From the NCBI GenBank assembly GCA_902462155.1, contig CABQAQ010000006.1, positions 1-64,000 on the forward strand: a stretch of 64,000 bases of DNA, in the 5' to 3' direction. This document shows positions 51,894 to 62,050 of this stretch, piece after piece. The DNA is from an uncultured bacterium (GTDB lineage: Bacteria > Cyanobacteriota > Vampirovibrionia > Gastranaerophilales > Gastranaerophilaceae). Position numbers and translations under genes: made by a program. Positions within the stretch are counted from its first letter, which is position 1, and each line of letters starts with the position of its first letter. The notes beneath the pieces are model-generated. The model saw only the letters and a list, made by a program, of their open reading frames with translations, searched no databases and was not told the DNA's origin.

Positions 51894-53168
51894 CTAAACA
51901 GTACCAGAATTCCAACTGTTTAAGTATAATTGCTGTTCTTCAGTCAATTCATCAATTTCAATTCCCATAGATTGTAATTTCAACTGTGCAATCTGAACAT
52001 CAACACTATGAGGTAAAGTATATAATTTATTTTGAAGTTTACCTTTATTTTTAACAATAAATTCTGCGCCTAAAGCTTGGTTAGCAAAACTCATATCCAT
52101 AACAGAAGCCGGATGTCCTTCAGCTGCTACAAGATTGACTAAACGACCTTCTGATAGTACGTATATAGATTTTCCATTATTTAATACATATTCATCTAAA
52201 CTAGGTCTTATTCTTTTGATATCTATTGTCTTTTCTTTTAAGCCGTTAACATTTACTTCAACATCAAAATGGCCTGCATTACATACAAAAGATCCTGATT
52301 TCATAGTCATAATATGATGAACATCTACAACATTTTTATCACCTGTAACAGTAATGAAAATATCTCCTTCTAAAGCAGCTTTAGATATAGGCATAACTCT
52401 AAAACCTTCCATAGCAGCTTCTAAAGCTTTAAGTGGATCAACTTCTGTAACAATTACATTAGCACCCATACCTCTAGCTCTCATAGCTATACCTTTACCA
52501 CACCAGCCATAACCACACACAACAAAAGTTTTTCCTGATAATAAAATATTTGTAGCTCTTATAATACCATCTAAAGCACTCTGACCTGTTCCATAACGAT
52601 TATCATAAAGATGCTTTGTTAAACTATTATTAACTCCTAAAGCAGGAAACTTCAATGAACCGTCTTTTTCCATTGCTTCGAGTCTAATAATACCTGTTGT
52701 TGTTTCTTCTGTTGATCCAATAATATTATCAATAAGATCTTGTCTTTGAGCATGAATAGTTGCAACAAGATCACAACCATCATCAATAATTAAATTTGGA
52801 TTATGATTTAAAGCTTCTTTAACATGACTTTGATAGACTTCTTTTGATTCTCCAGCATATCCGAAAACAGGAACACCCCAATGTTTAACCAATGCAGCGG
52901 CTACATCATCTTGAGTTGATAAAGGATTTGATGCTACTAAAATAGCATCTGCTCCGCCTTCTTTCATTGCTATTACCAAACAAGCTGTTTCTTTTGTTAC
53001 GTGTACACAACTTGTTAATTTTAAACCTGAAAATGGTTTCTCTTTTTTAAATCGTTCCATAATTCTGGTCAAAACCGGCATATCTTTAAATGCCCATTCA
53101 ATCTGTAATTTCCCTGCATCGGCTAAATTAATATCCTTAATATCTGATCTAATGTCATTCATAATCAT
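51894..53168 (-). CDS. ahcY: Adenosylhomocysteinase
   Basis: AhcY cleaves S-adenosylhomocysteine to adenosine and homocysteine. The 424 residues cover the substrate domain (TSCVHVTKETACL near residue 55), the NAD-binding Rossmann core with CGYGWCGKGIAMRARGMGA and the C-terminal VDVQIAQLKLQSMGIEID segment. The length is that of the shorter prokaryotic form. A GAGG site lies eight bases before the ATG. The gene diverges from ldpA. Confidence 0.96.
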   Translation of the reverse strand: MIMNDIRSDIKDINLADAGKLQIEWAFKDMPVLTRIMERFKKEKPFSGLKLTSCVHVTKETACLVIAMKEGGADAILVASNPLSTQDDVAAALVKHWGVPVFGYAGESKEVYQSHVKEALNHNPNLIIDDGCDLVATIHAQRQDLIDNIIGSTEETTTGIIRLEAMEKDGSLKFPALGVNNSLTKHLYDNRYGTGQSALDGIIRATNILLSGKTFVVCGYGWCGKGIAMRARGMGANVIVTEVDPLKALEAAMEGFRVMPISKAALEGDIFITVTGDKNVVDVHHIMTMKSGSFVCNAGHFDVEVNVNGLKEKTIDIKRIRPSLDEYVLNNGKSIYVLSEGRLVNLVAAEGHPASVMDMSFANQALGAEFIVKNKGKLQNKLYTLPHSVDVQIAQLKLQSMGIEIDELTEEQQLYLNSWNSGTV

Positions 53169-53228
53169 TTTTTTACCTCTTTCATAACTTTATTTTTTAT
53201 AATTGTATCATAATTTATTTTAGTATTG

Positions 53229-53234
53229 TATAAT
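53229..53234 (+). promoter_or_regulatory. -10 element of ldpA, suggesting a leaderless transcript
   Basis: A TATAAT hexamer lies 10 bases upstream of the ldpA ATG at 53244, with TG just before it. Transcription would start at 53241-53244, with no room for a ribosome binding site and none is seen. A TTGTAT at 53203-53208 is a weak -35 with a 20-base spacer. Confidence 0.35.
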
Positions 53235-53243
53235 AAATATATT

Positions 53244-54206
53244 ATGAAATACTTAATTGAAAAGCTATGGCCTAAAAAAGTATTTAAATTAATATTAGGA
53301 TGTGGAAATATAAACCTTCAACAAATAGAGTCTATTATTAATGTGTATTGTCATACTCAAACTGATATAATAGATATACCTTGTGATGAAGATGCTATTT
53401 TAACTGTCTATAAAACAATTTTAGCTAACAATTATAAACTCGATAAATTTAAATATTGTTTAAGTGTTTCTTTAGATGATGATTATCACGGGAAAAAAGC
53501 CAAAGTATTAAAAAAAAGTTGTAAAAAATGTTTAAAATGTATTAAAAAATGTCCTCAAGAAGCTATATATTATGATAAAGAACAGGATCTTGTATTTGTA
53601 GATCAGGAAAAATGTATAGGTTGTCAACTTTGTAAATGCAAAGCTATAAAATATTATAATACATCTTCAAATCTGGAATCAGTTATATATTTGGCGAAAA
53701 AACATAATATTCATATTATTGAAATTCATTGCAGTATTAATAATATAAAGCTTATAAAAACATCTTTTCAGGAAATTCATGACTCGTTTGATGGAATCAT
53801 ATCCGTATGTTTTGGTAGAACAAATTTAAGCGAATTTTCATTATTAAAAATTACACGCTCATTTATAAAGATTAGGAAGAAAAAACCATTAATAATTCAA
53901 GCTGATGGCAATCCTATATCAGGTTATGATGATACTTATGAGGCAACTTTACAAGCTGTATCTTGTGCAAAAGTATTCAATAATCTTGTTTTTGTAAAGT
54001 ATAATAAATATGCAAGTGATAAAGCAGCACCATATTTATTCATCTCAGGAGGTGTAAATTCTTGCACTTCTAAACTTGCAAAATTATGCAGAGTTAATTA
54101 TCATGGTATTGCAACCGGTAGTTATGCACGACAATTAGTTAAAGATTTACCATTTGATCAAGCTTTAAAAAAAGCTAATGAGTTTATAGAATTATGCAAA
54201 GTTTAA
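53244..54206 (+). CDS. LdpA-like iron-sulfur protein
   Basis: The 320-residue protein resembles the cyanobacterial light-dependent period protein LdpA: an N-terminal domain (FKLILGCGNINLQQIES, DIIDIPCDEDAI) followed by two 4Fe-4S ferredoxin motifs (SCKKCLKCIKKCPQEA and KCIGCQLCKC) and a C-terminal domain with the QADGNPISGYDDTYEAT and FISGGVNSCTSKLA segments. In cyanobacteria LdpA senses redox state and affects circadian period; without clock genes here the role is unknown. The ATG at 53244 is preferred over a TTG at 53226. It overlaps tilS by 13 bases. Confidence 0.8.
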   Translation: MKYLIEKLWPKKVFKLILGCGNINLQQIESIINVYCHTQTDIIDIPCDEDAILTVYKTILANNYKLDKFKYCLSVSLDDDYHGKKAKVLKKSCKKCLKCIKKCPQEAIYYDKEQDLVFVDQEKCIGCQLCKCKAIKYYNTSSNLESVIYLAKKHNIHIIEIHCSINNIKLIKTSFQEIHDSFDGIISVCFGRTNLSEFSLLKITRSFIKIRKKKPLIIQADGNPISGYDDTYEATLQAVSCAKVFNNLVFVKYNKYASDKAAPYLFISGGVNSCTSKLAKLCRVNYHGIATGSYARQLVKDLPFDQALKKANEFIELCKV

Positions 54207-55696
54207 ATATTTTAACAGAATCTGATAAATTAAAAGCTAATCATATTTTAGATTTACAAATAGAAGCATTTTTTAATAAGTTCAAAAAAGAGCTTAATTT
54301 AGACTCTATATGTAATAACCAATCAGAAAAAAAATCAATTATAGTTGGATTTTCAGGTGGTGCTGATTCTACAGCTTTATTATATTCTTTATTTAAGTAT
54401 CTTAAGATATCCTCTCTAGATAAAAAAATTAATCTGGTTGGTGCACATTTAAATCATAACTGGAGAGGTCAGGAATCTTTTAATGATGCTACATTCTGTA
54501 GAGAATTTTGTACGTTACTTAATATATCATTTTACGAGGATGTCTTAGAGAAAAATTGTTGTAAAAGTGAACAAAGTGCTAGAAATTTCAGATATAAGTT
54601 TTTTTCTAATGCTGCTAAAAGCTTTAATAGTGATATTATTTTTACTGCTCATAATCTTTGTGATACTGTTGAAACTTTTATTTATAGGATTATTAAAGGC
54701 ACTTCTTCTTTTGGATTAAAATCTATTCCTGAATTTAGATTTCATAATAATATAAAAATTTTTCGCCCTTTTATTAATTTATCAAGAGAGGACATTGAAA
54801 ATTATTGCAACTTAAATAATCTTAAATATGTTTTTGACTCTTCAAATAATAATTGTAATTATCAAAGGAATTTTATTCGGTTAAAAATTTTACCTCTTTT
54901 TAAAGAAATTAATCAAAATGTTAATACATCAATAAAAAATCTTATTGAAAATATTACTATAGAACAGAACTTTTTAGATAATCTTGTTTTTAATTCAGGT
55001 GTAATAAATTATAATAAAAATTTATACGGCAATATTACTTCATATATTTATGATACAGATAAATTCATTAAAATTGATATAGCTTTACAGAATAAAATTT
55101 TAGCTGATCTTTTTCGTAAATTAAATATTGATTATAATTTAAAAAAAATTAACAATCTTAGAGAGTTTATATATCAAAATTACTCTCAAAAGAATGGCAA
55201 AATATTTTCTTTAAGTTCTGATGACTTTCTTTTTGTTAATTTAAAAAATTTTTATACTATTAAAAAAACTATTAAAAATATAGATATATTGAACATTGAT
55301 AATTATTCTAAAGATTATATTTTTAATAATTTTGAAATAAAATTTAGAAAACTTAATGTAAAAAATATAAACGATTTAAAATTTCCAAAAGAAACTGATT
55401 TAAAAGCTATTGTTAGTTTACCTTATGATATAAATAAAGAAAATATTCAAATAAGATACCGTCAAGATGGCGATATTATTATACCATTTGGTTTTAAAAG
55501 TGGAAAAATGAAGTTAAAAAAATATTTTATAAATAAATATATACCCGAATATAATCGTGATAATATATTATTACTTGCAGATAAAAATGAAATTTTATGG
55601 GCTGTGGGTGTAGGCTTAAGTGAAAAACTAAAAGTAGACTTTAAAAATAATGCAGACAAAATATATGAGATCTGCATAAAAAGAATTATACAATAG
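54194..55696 (+). CDS. tilS: tRNA(Ile)-lysidine synthase
   Basis: TilS makes lysidine at the wobble position of tRNA-Ile(CAU). The 500 residues contain the N-type ATP pyrophosphatase loop SGGADS (54-59), the AHLNHNWRGQES motif, the HNLCDTVETF motif and a C-terminal TilS-type domain (RYRQDGDIIIPFG). The gene overlaps ldpA at its start and is followed by hpt, a common tilS-hpt order. Confidence 0.95.
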   Translation: MQSLNILTESDKLKANHILDLQIEAFFNKFKKELNLDSICNNQSEKKSIIVGFSGGADSTALLYSLFKYLKISSLDKKINLVGAHLNHNWRGQESFNDATFCREFCTLLNISFYEDVLEKNCCKSEQSARNFRYKFFSNAAKSFNSDIIFTAHNLCDTVETFIYRIIKGTSSFGLKSIPEFRFHNNIKIFRPFINLSREDIENYCNLNNLKYVFDSSNNNCNYQRNFIRLKILPLFKEINQNVNTSIKNLIENITIEQNFLDNLVFNSGVINYNKNLYGNITSYIYDTDKFIKIDIALQNKILADLFRKLNIDYNLKKINNLREFIYQNYSQKNGKIFSLSSDDFLFVNLKNFYTIKKTIKNIDILNIDNYSKDYIFNNFEIKFRKLNVKNINDLKFPKETDLKAIVSLPYDINKENIQIRYRQDGDIIIPFGFKSGKMKLKKYFINKYIPEYNRDNILLLADKNEILWAVGVGLSEKLKVDFKNNADKIYEICIKRIIQ

Positions 55697-55716
55697 AGAA
55701 AAGGATTTAAGATAAA

Positions 55717-56262
55717 GTGGAATATTTAGATAAAAAAATAGAAGATTTAAAACCATTGTTTACAGAAAAACAGATTCAAGAAAAGATTATTGAACTTGCA
55801 GAAAAGATAGAGCTTGATTTTGGAGTTAAAGATACATTACAAGTAATATGTGTTTTAAAAGGTTCAGTTTTATTCTGTTGTGATCTTATAAAAAAATTAA
55901 CAATGCCTCTTCAACTACATTTTATAAGAATATCAAGTTATGGTAATAATCAAACTTCAAGTGGGAAAATGAATACTATTGATCTTACATTGCCTGATTT
56001 AAAGGATCAAAATGTATTAATAGTAGAAGATATTTTAGATACCGGACATACTGCAAAATTTGTTACTGACTTGCTTAAATTGAAGTATCAACCTAAAACT
56101 ATTAAATTTATTACATTATTAAATAAAAAATGTGCTCGGCAAAGTGATATTGATGCGGATTATTACGGTTTTGAAATCGATAATAAATTTGTTGTTGGGT
56201 ACGGTTTAGATTATAAGGAGTATTTAAGAAATATTCCTTATGTCGGTTATTTTGAAAATTAA
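55717..56262 (+). CDS. hpt: Hypoxanthine phosphoribosyltransferase
   Basis: The 181-residue enzyme salvages hypoxanthine and guanine to IMP/GMP. It has the PRPP-binding motif LIVEDILDTGHTA and the LKGSVLFCCDL loop. The start is a GTG with an AAAAGGA site about 12 bases upstream. It is the last gene of the ldpA-tilS-hpt run. Confidence 0.94.
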   Translation: MEYLDKKIEDLKPLFTEKQIQEKIIELAEKIELDFGVKDTLQVICVLKGSVLFCCDLIKKLTMPLQLHFIRISSYGNNQTSSGKMNTIDLTLPDLKDQNVLIVEDILDTGHTAKFVTDLLKLKYQPKTIKFITLLNKKCARQSDIDADYYGFEIDNKFVVGYGLDYKEYLRNIPYVGYFEN

Positions 56263-56290
56263 TACTCTAAAAGTTTAATTTTTATATAAT

Positions 56291-56509
56291 TTACTGGTTC
56301 TGATTTTTAATAAATTTTATCATATTAAGCATATACTCTGATTCAGAAGAATTAAGTGAATTGCGTCTTTGAAATGTTGAATGCGTATTATTCCTTAATT
56401 TTAGATTTAATACGTTTAAAACTTCTATCTTTTCAGTTTGAGATTCTAGCTGATTATATTCTGTATAACTTGGGGTAATTCTTTTTAACGTACACTGAAT
56501 TGAACTCAT
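56291..56509 (-). CDS. Small protein of unknown function
   Basis: The 72-residue protein starts at the ATG preceded by AAAAGGAG; an upstream ATG at 56527 has no such site. It is polar, Ser/Asn/Gln-rich (MSSIQCTLKRITPSYTEYNQ and later RNNTHSTFQRRNSLNSSESE), with no visible domain and no signal peptide. Its strong ribosome binding site resembles those of the small genes at 7519-7890 and 18529-18729. Confidence 0.55.
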   Translation of the reverse strand: MSSIQCTLKRITPSYTEYNQLESQTEKIEVLNVLNLKLRNNTHSTFQRRNSLNSSESEYMLNMIKFIKNQNQ

Positions 56510-56961
56510 TTTTACTCCTTTTATCATTTTATTAGAACATTAATTTAAAATTTAAACTAGCAAATACTTACATCATTATTGTTTTCGAAAATCCTACCAT
56601 TTTAATATATCTTTTTCTAATGTTACAAAATATTCATAACGCTTTGACATATTTCTCTTCTTCCGAAAATAAAGCATTCTATCTCTATAAAATATATATG
56701 AGGTTTATAATTTTTAAAAGATATTGCCTAAATTATTTAACTTCTATTCTGAATTCATAAAATTTGATCGTTTTAAAATCAAATATGAAACAGCCTGATT
56801 TTTAAAATTATTTATACTGTTAACATTACTTAATTTTTCCATAATTTCATTTCCCTAATATTTTAGACAATATATATCGGTTATCTTATTATATATAAAA
56901 TATATATTATTTAAATATTGCTAGAAATTTTTAATTTATTAAGTTATGTTAAATTCAGAAC
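56510..56961. other. Gap with two very short reading frames only
   Basis: About 450 bases with no recognised gene. On the minus strand there is a 32-codon frame at 56744-56842 (MEKLSNVNSINNF...) with an AGGGA site and an 18-codon frame near 56596-56652 (MSKRYEYFVTLEKDILKW). Either may be a remnant or a tiny peptide; I would not call a gene. Confidence 0.4.
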
Positions 56962-57780
56962 CTAATTTTTAACATCAATTCTTTTTAATCGTTTTTCAAG
57001 CTTTTTATACCAAGGAAGTTTTTGCCTGAATAAATATTCATACCCATTGAGCTTACCCGCTGTAATGTCTTGATATTGTGCATCCATTTTAGATTGAAAA
57101 TCTTTAGCTAAATGATCTGTAAATAATTTTCTATCCTTTACAACAGAGAAATCTGTAATAGTCATCGGCTCTTGAACATCGACTACAACTTCAGGTTTAT
57201 CCTCACGTAAAAAGAAATAATTAACACAAACAGGAATAAGATTTATACCACCTGATTTTTTTATACAGCTTTGAGCAATATATGTAATTCCTGATTGAAA
57301 AATAATCGGCCTATAATGAGGTGGTCTTATGATACCTTGAGGGAATAGCCATAACGATTTAACAGGATCATTTGCCAGTTCATCACTTGCATATTTTAAT
57401 GCTTTCATAGCTGATTGTGCTGATTTTTTATTTACCGGAAATGCTCCAACCTTAGCTAATAATGGAAACCTATTAAGCTCTTCTATCATCATAATAAGTT
57501 TCGTTTTAAATATCCTATTACTTACATTATAACCGACAATTCCATCCCACCAATTACTATGTGGAGCATAGATTATATTTGCAAATCTCTCATCTCTTTT
57601 ATTATAATTCTCTTTATTTTTTATCCTTAATGAGTAAAATCTATTCTGAATCATATTATAAAAAAACAAATCAGCTATTACACCCCAAAATTTATAATGA
57701 TGTGCTCGTCTAAATTTCTCATCAATATTTCTTAATTTTGTAGGTGGAATATCAGAATACAGAGTTTCTTCATATGACAT
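56962..57780 (-). CDS. Lysophospholipid acyltransferase family protein
   Basis: The 272-residue protein has the PlsC-type catalytic H-x4-D motif as APHSNWWDG (His74, Asp79) and the second signature LWLFPQGI. It would acylate a lysophospholipid or a similar acceptor at the membrane. It is the last gene of the MgtC-TPR-acyltransferase run, 43 bases after the TPR gene. The preferred acceptor is unknown. Confidence 0.85.
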   Translation of the reverse strand: MSYEETLYSDIPPTKLRNIDEKFRRAHHYKFWGVIADLFFYNMIQNRFYSLRIKNKENYNKRDERFANIIYAPHSNWWDGIVGYNVSNRIFKTKLIMMIEELNRFPLLAKVGAFPVNKKSAQSAMKALKYASDELANDPVKSLWLFPQGIIRPPHYRPIIFQSGITYIAQSCIKKSGGINLIPVCVNYFFLREDKPEVVVDVQEPMTITDFSVVKDRKLFTDHLAKDFQSKMDAQYQDITAGKLNGYEYLFRQKLPWYKKLEKRLKRIDVKN

Positions 57781-57822
57781 TATAAAATTTTACCTCCTTA
57801 TTAAAATATTATCATATAAAAA

Positions 57823-59088
57823 TTATTTTGAAATGAAAATATTTCCTAAAGAATATTTTGGTTTATTCTGTTTCTTGGCTATCAATATACGTACCCTCGC
57901 ATTTTTTGTATTAACTTTTTTATCTTTTTTGAAGTTACAAATAATTTTATCTATTTTTATAGCATCTGAAAAAGAATAGGGTTCTATTAATTTATTCTTT
58001 TTTATTATATTAATAGTTTTATTATATATTTCTTTATCGCCTGAAATGTAACTTACAGTTATATATAAATCTTTAAAAGAAATTGGCATATTATTTTTTA
58101 TCTTAAATTTAAAACTGATTCTACTTACTAATCCAAAAAAATAATTATTTATATTCAAATCAAGGATACTTATCGCAAAATCATCTTGCATAACATAGTT
58201 TTTATAAACATAATTATTCAATTTATCAAGCTTTAACGAGTATAATTCTGCTTTTTGATAGTCATTTTCTTTATACGATTCATAAATTAATTTTCTTAAT
58301 AAATTTCTATAAATATCATAATTAATAATCAATGGATTTATTTTATAAACCGACTCCATATATTGTAAAGCTCGTACCGGATTTGATTCTTCATATAGTA
58401 ATGCTAGCTTATACTTAACAATAGGTAAATCTTTTATTTGCAAAATCAATAAAAATTGATCTATAGCTTGTTCCGGCAAATTATTTTCTACTTTCGTATC
58501 TGCTAACTTAATACCAGTTTCAACAATTTTATTTACAAGCCTATCCGCCTCATTTTGAATTTTACTGAAATAATTTGCTGCGATTTTATAATACTCAAAA
58601 CTTTTTTCATAATTCTTATCTTGAAATAAAGCATCAGCTAAATATTCGTAAAATACTGCTTTATTATAGACTAATACAGAATACGATGTATCCTCTATCT
58701 GAGAAACTAAAACATCTGCTAAGTTATAATCTTTCTGCTGAACATAATTTCTTGCTAATTTAAATTTTGGTTCATAAGCCCACGAAGCTTTTTCTATAGC
58801 TTCTTTATATTCTTTTTCAGCAAAGTTATATAGTTGCAATTCATCGTATAGTTTACCTAGATCTAAATTTACTTTATAATCCTTTGGATTTTTTAATTTT
58901 TTCTCCGTTAATAAATATAGATCATATCCAATATAATTTTCTTCGTAGATTTCTTTAGAAAATTTTGGTGGTAAATAAAAAATATTTATATTAAACATAT
59001 TATCCAAGATAAGAGGGATAAATGCTAAAAATACAACAATTATAAATGTAATCACACAAGTTTTTATATAGGAAAGTGTATTATTCAT
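57823..59088 (-). CDS. Membrane-anchored TPR protein of unknown function
   Basis: I chose the ATG at 59088 (421 residues), whose ATGAATAA overlaps the stop of the MgtC gene; a GTG at 59097 is possible. An N-terminal transmembrane helix (about 8-30, IKTCVITFIIVVFLAFIPLI) is followed by TPR-like helices (about 60-290, for example KVNLDLGKLYDELQLYNFAE) and a beta-rich C-terminus (about 300-415). It is probably an envelope scaffold; the partner is unknown. It is coupled to the MgtC and acyltransferase genes. Confidence 0.8.
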   Translation of the reverse strand: MNNTLSYIKTCVITFIIVVFLAFIPLILDNMFNINIFYLPPKFSKEIYEENYIGYDLYLLTEKKLKNPKDYKVNLDLGKLYDELQLYNFAEKEYKEAIEKASWAYEPKFKLARNYVQQKDYNLADVLVSQIEDTSYSVLVYNKAVFYEYLADALFQDKNYEKSFEYYKIAANYFSKIQNEADRLVNKIVETGIKLADTKVENNLPEQAIDQFLLILQIKDLPIVKYKLALLYEESNPVRALQYMESVYKINPLIINYDIYRNLLRKLIYESYKENDYQKAELYSLKLDKLNNYVYKNYVMQDDFAISILDLNINNYFFGLVSRISFKFKIKNNMPISFKDLYITVSYISGDKEIYNKTINIIKKNKLIEPYSFSDAIKIDKIICNFKKDKKVNTKNARVRILIAKKQNKPKYSLGNIFISK

Positions 59089-59800
59089 AAATCTCACTCA
59101 CTGTTATAGTTTCTATTTGCTTTATTATTTCTAAACGTTCATAAACTATATTTATCGCATTATTTTCTATAATCGAAATTTTTATTACAAATTTACCTAA
59201 AGAATCATCTCGTTCTGATTTTTTATAGCTTATTTCAAAAATATTATCAAACTCTTTTAATAATTGTGTTTTTACTTCGTCTTTATAAGATTCATCAAAT
59301 AGAATAATTACCTTAAATTTTTTACATTGTCTGGATATTGAAGATAAAAAAGTTTTTTCTAATTTTCGAATAATAATAAGAAGGAAAATAGCAATCAAAG
59401 TGGATAAAATAGCTAATTTATATTGAGAAGATCCGCAAGCCATTCCGACACTGGCACTTAACCATAAAGTAGCCGCTGTTGTAAGTCCATAAATATTTCC
59501 ACCGTGTCTTAATACAGTTCCTCCACCAATAAATCCGATACCTGTTACAATCTGAGCAGCTATCCTTGCAGGATCTCCTATATAATTTGGATTCTCTGTT
59601 AATACTGAAGGAAACGCATCTATTGATAAAATTGTAAAAATACAAGCTCCTAAAGATACTAAAATATGCGTTTTTAATCCTGCAAACTTGCTTTTTATTT
59701 CTCTTTCCAGTCCTATAATTGTGCCTAACATTATTGATAACAATATTTTAAGCAAATAGCTCAGGGTTATATTATCAAAAAAATTATAATTTACTTCCAA
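59081..59800 (-). CDS. MgtC/SapB family membrane protein
   Basis: The 239-residue protein has the MgtC signature near the N-terminus (SIMLGTIIGLEREIKSKFAGLKTHI shown in part) and four to five transmembrane helices (about 12-145), with GIGFIGGGTVLRHG in the middle. The C-terminal ~90 residues form a soluble ACT-like regulatory domain. MgtC-family proteins are linked to magnesium limitation and membrane potential; the substrate is not proven. Confidence 0.9.
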   Translation of the reverse strand: MEVNYNFFDNITLSYLLKILLSIMLGTIIGLEREIKSKFAGLKTHILVSLGACIFTILSIDAFPSVLTENPNYIGDPARIAAQIVTGIGFIGGGTVLRHGGNIYGLTTAATLWLSASVGMACGSSQYKLAILSTLIAIFLLIIIRKLEKTFLSSISRQCKKFKVIILFDESYKDEVKTQLLKEFDNIFEISYKKSERDDSLGKFVIKISIIENNAINIVYERLEIIKQIETITVSEIYE

Positions 59801-59962
59801 AATAGACTTTACCTTTTCTTTATATATATACTTTGTAAAATTAATATATTTAATATTTTAAAAATCAGTTACTATATAAAATAATAACAATTTTTAAAAC
59901 ATTAAACAAGTTTTAAAAAAAATCAATATAATATTTTCACTATATTATATTAATAAAAAGAA

Positions 59963-61063
59963 TCAAACATCTAACTTATTTGGATCAAAAACATCTCTTA
60001 TACGATCACTTACTATATTATAAGCCAATACTGTTAAAAAAATTAAAAATCCTGGAAATAATAACCAAGGTCTGGTTGTAATTACCATATAATCTTGAGC
60101 TTCTTTTAACAGATTTCCCCAACTGGCATCCGGTTGCTGTATCCCTAGCCCTATAAAACTTAATGCTGATTCGGATAAAATATATGATGGGATACTTAAT
60201 GATACGGCAATAATTACAAAAGTCAAAGTCTGAGGTAAAATATGCTTAATAATAATATTTAATTTTGATTGACCTATTACAATAGCACTCTGAACAAATT
60301 CTCTTGTTTTTATAGATAGAACCATACCTCTTATTATACGAGAAAGTGATGCAAAACTTATTGATGCTAATATAAAAGTTATCAGGATAAATCTTTGAAT
60401 ACTTGTTAAATTAGAAGGTAAAATGCCTGCAAGAATTATAAGCAAATAAAAACTCGGTATAGACATTAATGCCTCAGCAAACCTCATCATTAACATATCA
60501 ACTTTTCCACCAAAATATCCGGAAATACCTCCATATAACATCGCTAACGGTACAGTTGTTAAAATAGCTACAAATCCAATAAATAATGATATTCTACTTC
60601 CTATTAATACTCGAGAAAAATAATCACGACCATTAATATCTGTACCCAGTAAAAATAGTTTTCCTGTCTTTTCATTTAATCCAAATAGATGTAAATCTGT
60701 TTTAAATATTCCTAAAAATTTGTATCTATCTCCTCTTACAAATAAATTTATTTTATATTTTTTGCTCTTATCTTCTATATAAGATATTTTAAATTTATCC
60801 TGTTCATAAACTCTTTTATACTGATATGTATAAGGTATGGTCAATTTATTTTGTTCATCGAGAATATATATCTTCGAAGGTGGTACATAAGATAAACCTT
60901 TGTTAGAGTAATATGGAGAATATGGAGCAAAAAAATCAGCAAAAACAGAAAAGAAATATAACAATAATAAAATTAAAAATCCTGTATATACAACATTATC
61001 TTTTATCAAATACCTAAATTTATATTTTAATGAGTTTTTATTTAAATTTTCCATATTTTCCAT
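59963..61063 (-). CDS. Peptide/nickel-type ABC transporter permease (OppC/DppC family)
   Basis: The 366-residue inner-membrane permease has an N-terminal transmembrane helix (about 20-45), a ~70-residue extracytoplasmic insertion (about 60-125) and a C-terminal core with five transmembrane helices. The EAA-type loop lies around VQSAIVIGQSKLNIIIKHILP. The insertion is longer than in most OppC proteins. It is 24 bases downstream of its OppB-type partner. The ATPase and binding protein genes are not visible here. Confidence 0.9.
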   Translation of the reverse strand: MENMENLNKNSLKYKFRYLIKDNVVYTGFLILLLLYFFSVFADFFAPYSPYYSNKGLSYVPPSKIYILDEQNKLTIPYTYQYKRVYEQDKFKISYIEDKSKKYKINLFVRGDRYKFLGIFKTDLHLFGLNEKTGKLFLLGTDINGRDYFSRVLIGSRISLFIGFVAILTTVPLAMLYGGISGYFGGKVDMLMMRFAEALMSIPSFYLLIILAGILPSNLTSIQRFILITFILASISFASLSRIIRGMVLSIKTREFVQSAIVIGQSKLNIIIKHILPQTLTFVIIAVSLSIPSYILSESALSFIGLGIQQPDASWGNLLKEAQDYMVITTRPWLLFPGFLIFLTVLAYNIVSDRIRDVFDPNKLDV

Positions 61064-61087
61064 AATTATTATAATTTACCTAAAGAG

Positions 61088-62050
61088 TTATTTTATTCTT
61101 GGGTCAGTAATTCTAAGTAAAATATCAGCTAACAGATTACCTAAAATTAACATAATAGTTCCCATCATCAATGATGCCATTATCAAGTTTGTATCAGATT
61201 TTAATACTGCTTCAAGAACTAATCTTCCTAAACCTGGATATTGAAATACATATTCAGTTAAAGCTGCTCCACTTAATAAAGCTGCAAACTCATAGCCTAA
61301 CAAAGATATCATAGGATTAATAGCATTTCTTAAAGCGTGTTTGTATAAAACTTGAAAATTTGAAAGACCTTTAGCTTTTGCAAATAGTAAATAATCCGAT
61401 CTTAGTACATCAAGCAAATTAGCCCTCATTTGCCTTATAATTGAAGAAATAGAAATAACAACAAGTACCGTTGCCGGTAATACCAGATGGTGCGCTAAAT
61501 CTAACACTTTTTCAAAAAAGTTCATCTGTTGAAAATTATAAGAAGTAAGCCCGCCTACAGGAAATAAACTTGTTTTTACCGCAAAGATTAAAAGTAATAA
61601 TGCCAGAAAAAACGAAGGTAATGCCATCCCGATTGTTGATAAAATAACTATTGTCTTATCTGTTTTTGTATTAACTTTTTCTGCGGCTAAAACACCTAAT
61701 GGAATACCTAACCCCCAAGTAAATATTAAAACAACAAAAGATAATAGTAATGTATTTGGTATACGTTCTTTTAATTTATCTACAACTTTTTCACCATTTG
61801 TTGTATAACCTAAATCGCCTTTAACAAAACTCTTTGCCCAATATGCATATTGGATAATAATAGGTTTATCTAACTTTAGTCTTTTTACTTCTGAATCAAT
61901 TGTTTTTTGAGAGATAGATGGATTAAGTCTTAATTCTGCTAAAGGATCTGAAGGACCTAATCTTATTATAAAAAAACTTATAATAGATACTATTATTAAA
62001 ACCGGAATTACTTGTAATATTCGTTTTATTATATATTTCATCAAATTCAT
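61088..62050 (-). CDS. Peptide/nickel-type ABC transporter permease (OppB/DppB family)
   Basis: The 320-residue permease has the family N-terminus (YIIKRILQVIPVLIIVSIISFF), six transmembrane helices and the EAA loop (DYLLFAKAKGLSNFQVLYKHALRNA in part). It pairs with the OppC-type gene that follows. Imported solute is not decided by the sequence; oligopeptides are the usual guess. It diverges from the TPR gene at 62297. Confidence 0.92.
   Translation of the reverse strand: MNLMKYIIKRILQVIPVLIIVSIISFFIIRLGPSDPLAELRLNPSISQKTIDSEVKRLKLDKPIIIQYAYWAKSFVKGDLGYTTNGEKVVDKLKERIPNTLLLSFVVLIFTWGLGIPLGVLAAEKVNTKTDKTIVILSTIGMALPSFFLALLLLIFAVKTSLFPVGGLTSYNFQQMNFFEKVLDLAHHLVLPATVLVVISISSIIRQMRANLLDVLRSDYLLFAKAKGLSNFQVLYKHALRNAINPMISLLGYEFAALLSGAALTEYVFQYPGLGRLVLEAVLKSDTNLIMASLMMGTIMLILGNLLADILLRITDPRIK

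Noticed and set aside
56744..56842. A 32-codon frame with an AGGGA site on the minus strand
   Set aside because: It is too short and has no recognisable feature; reported only as part of the gap.
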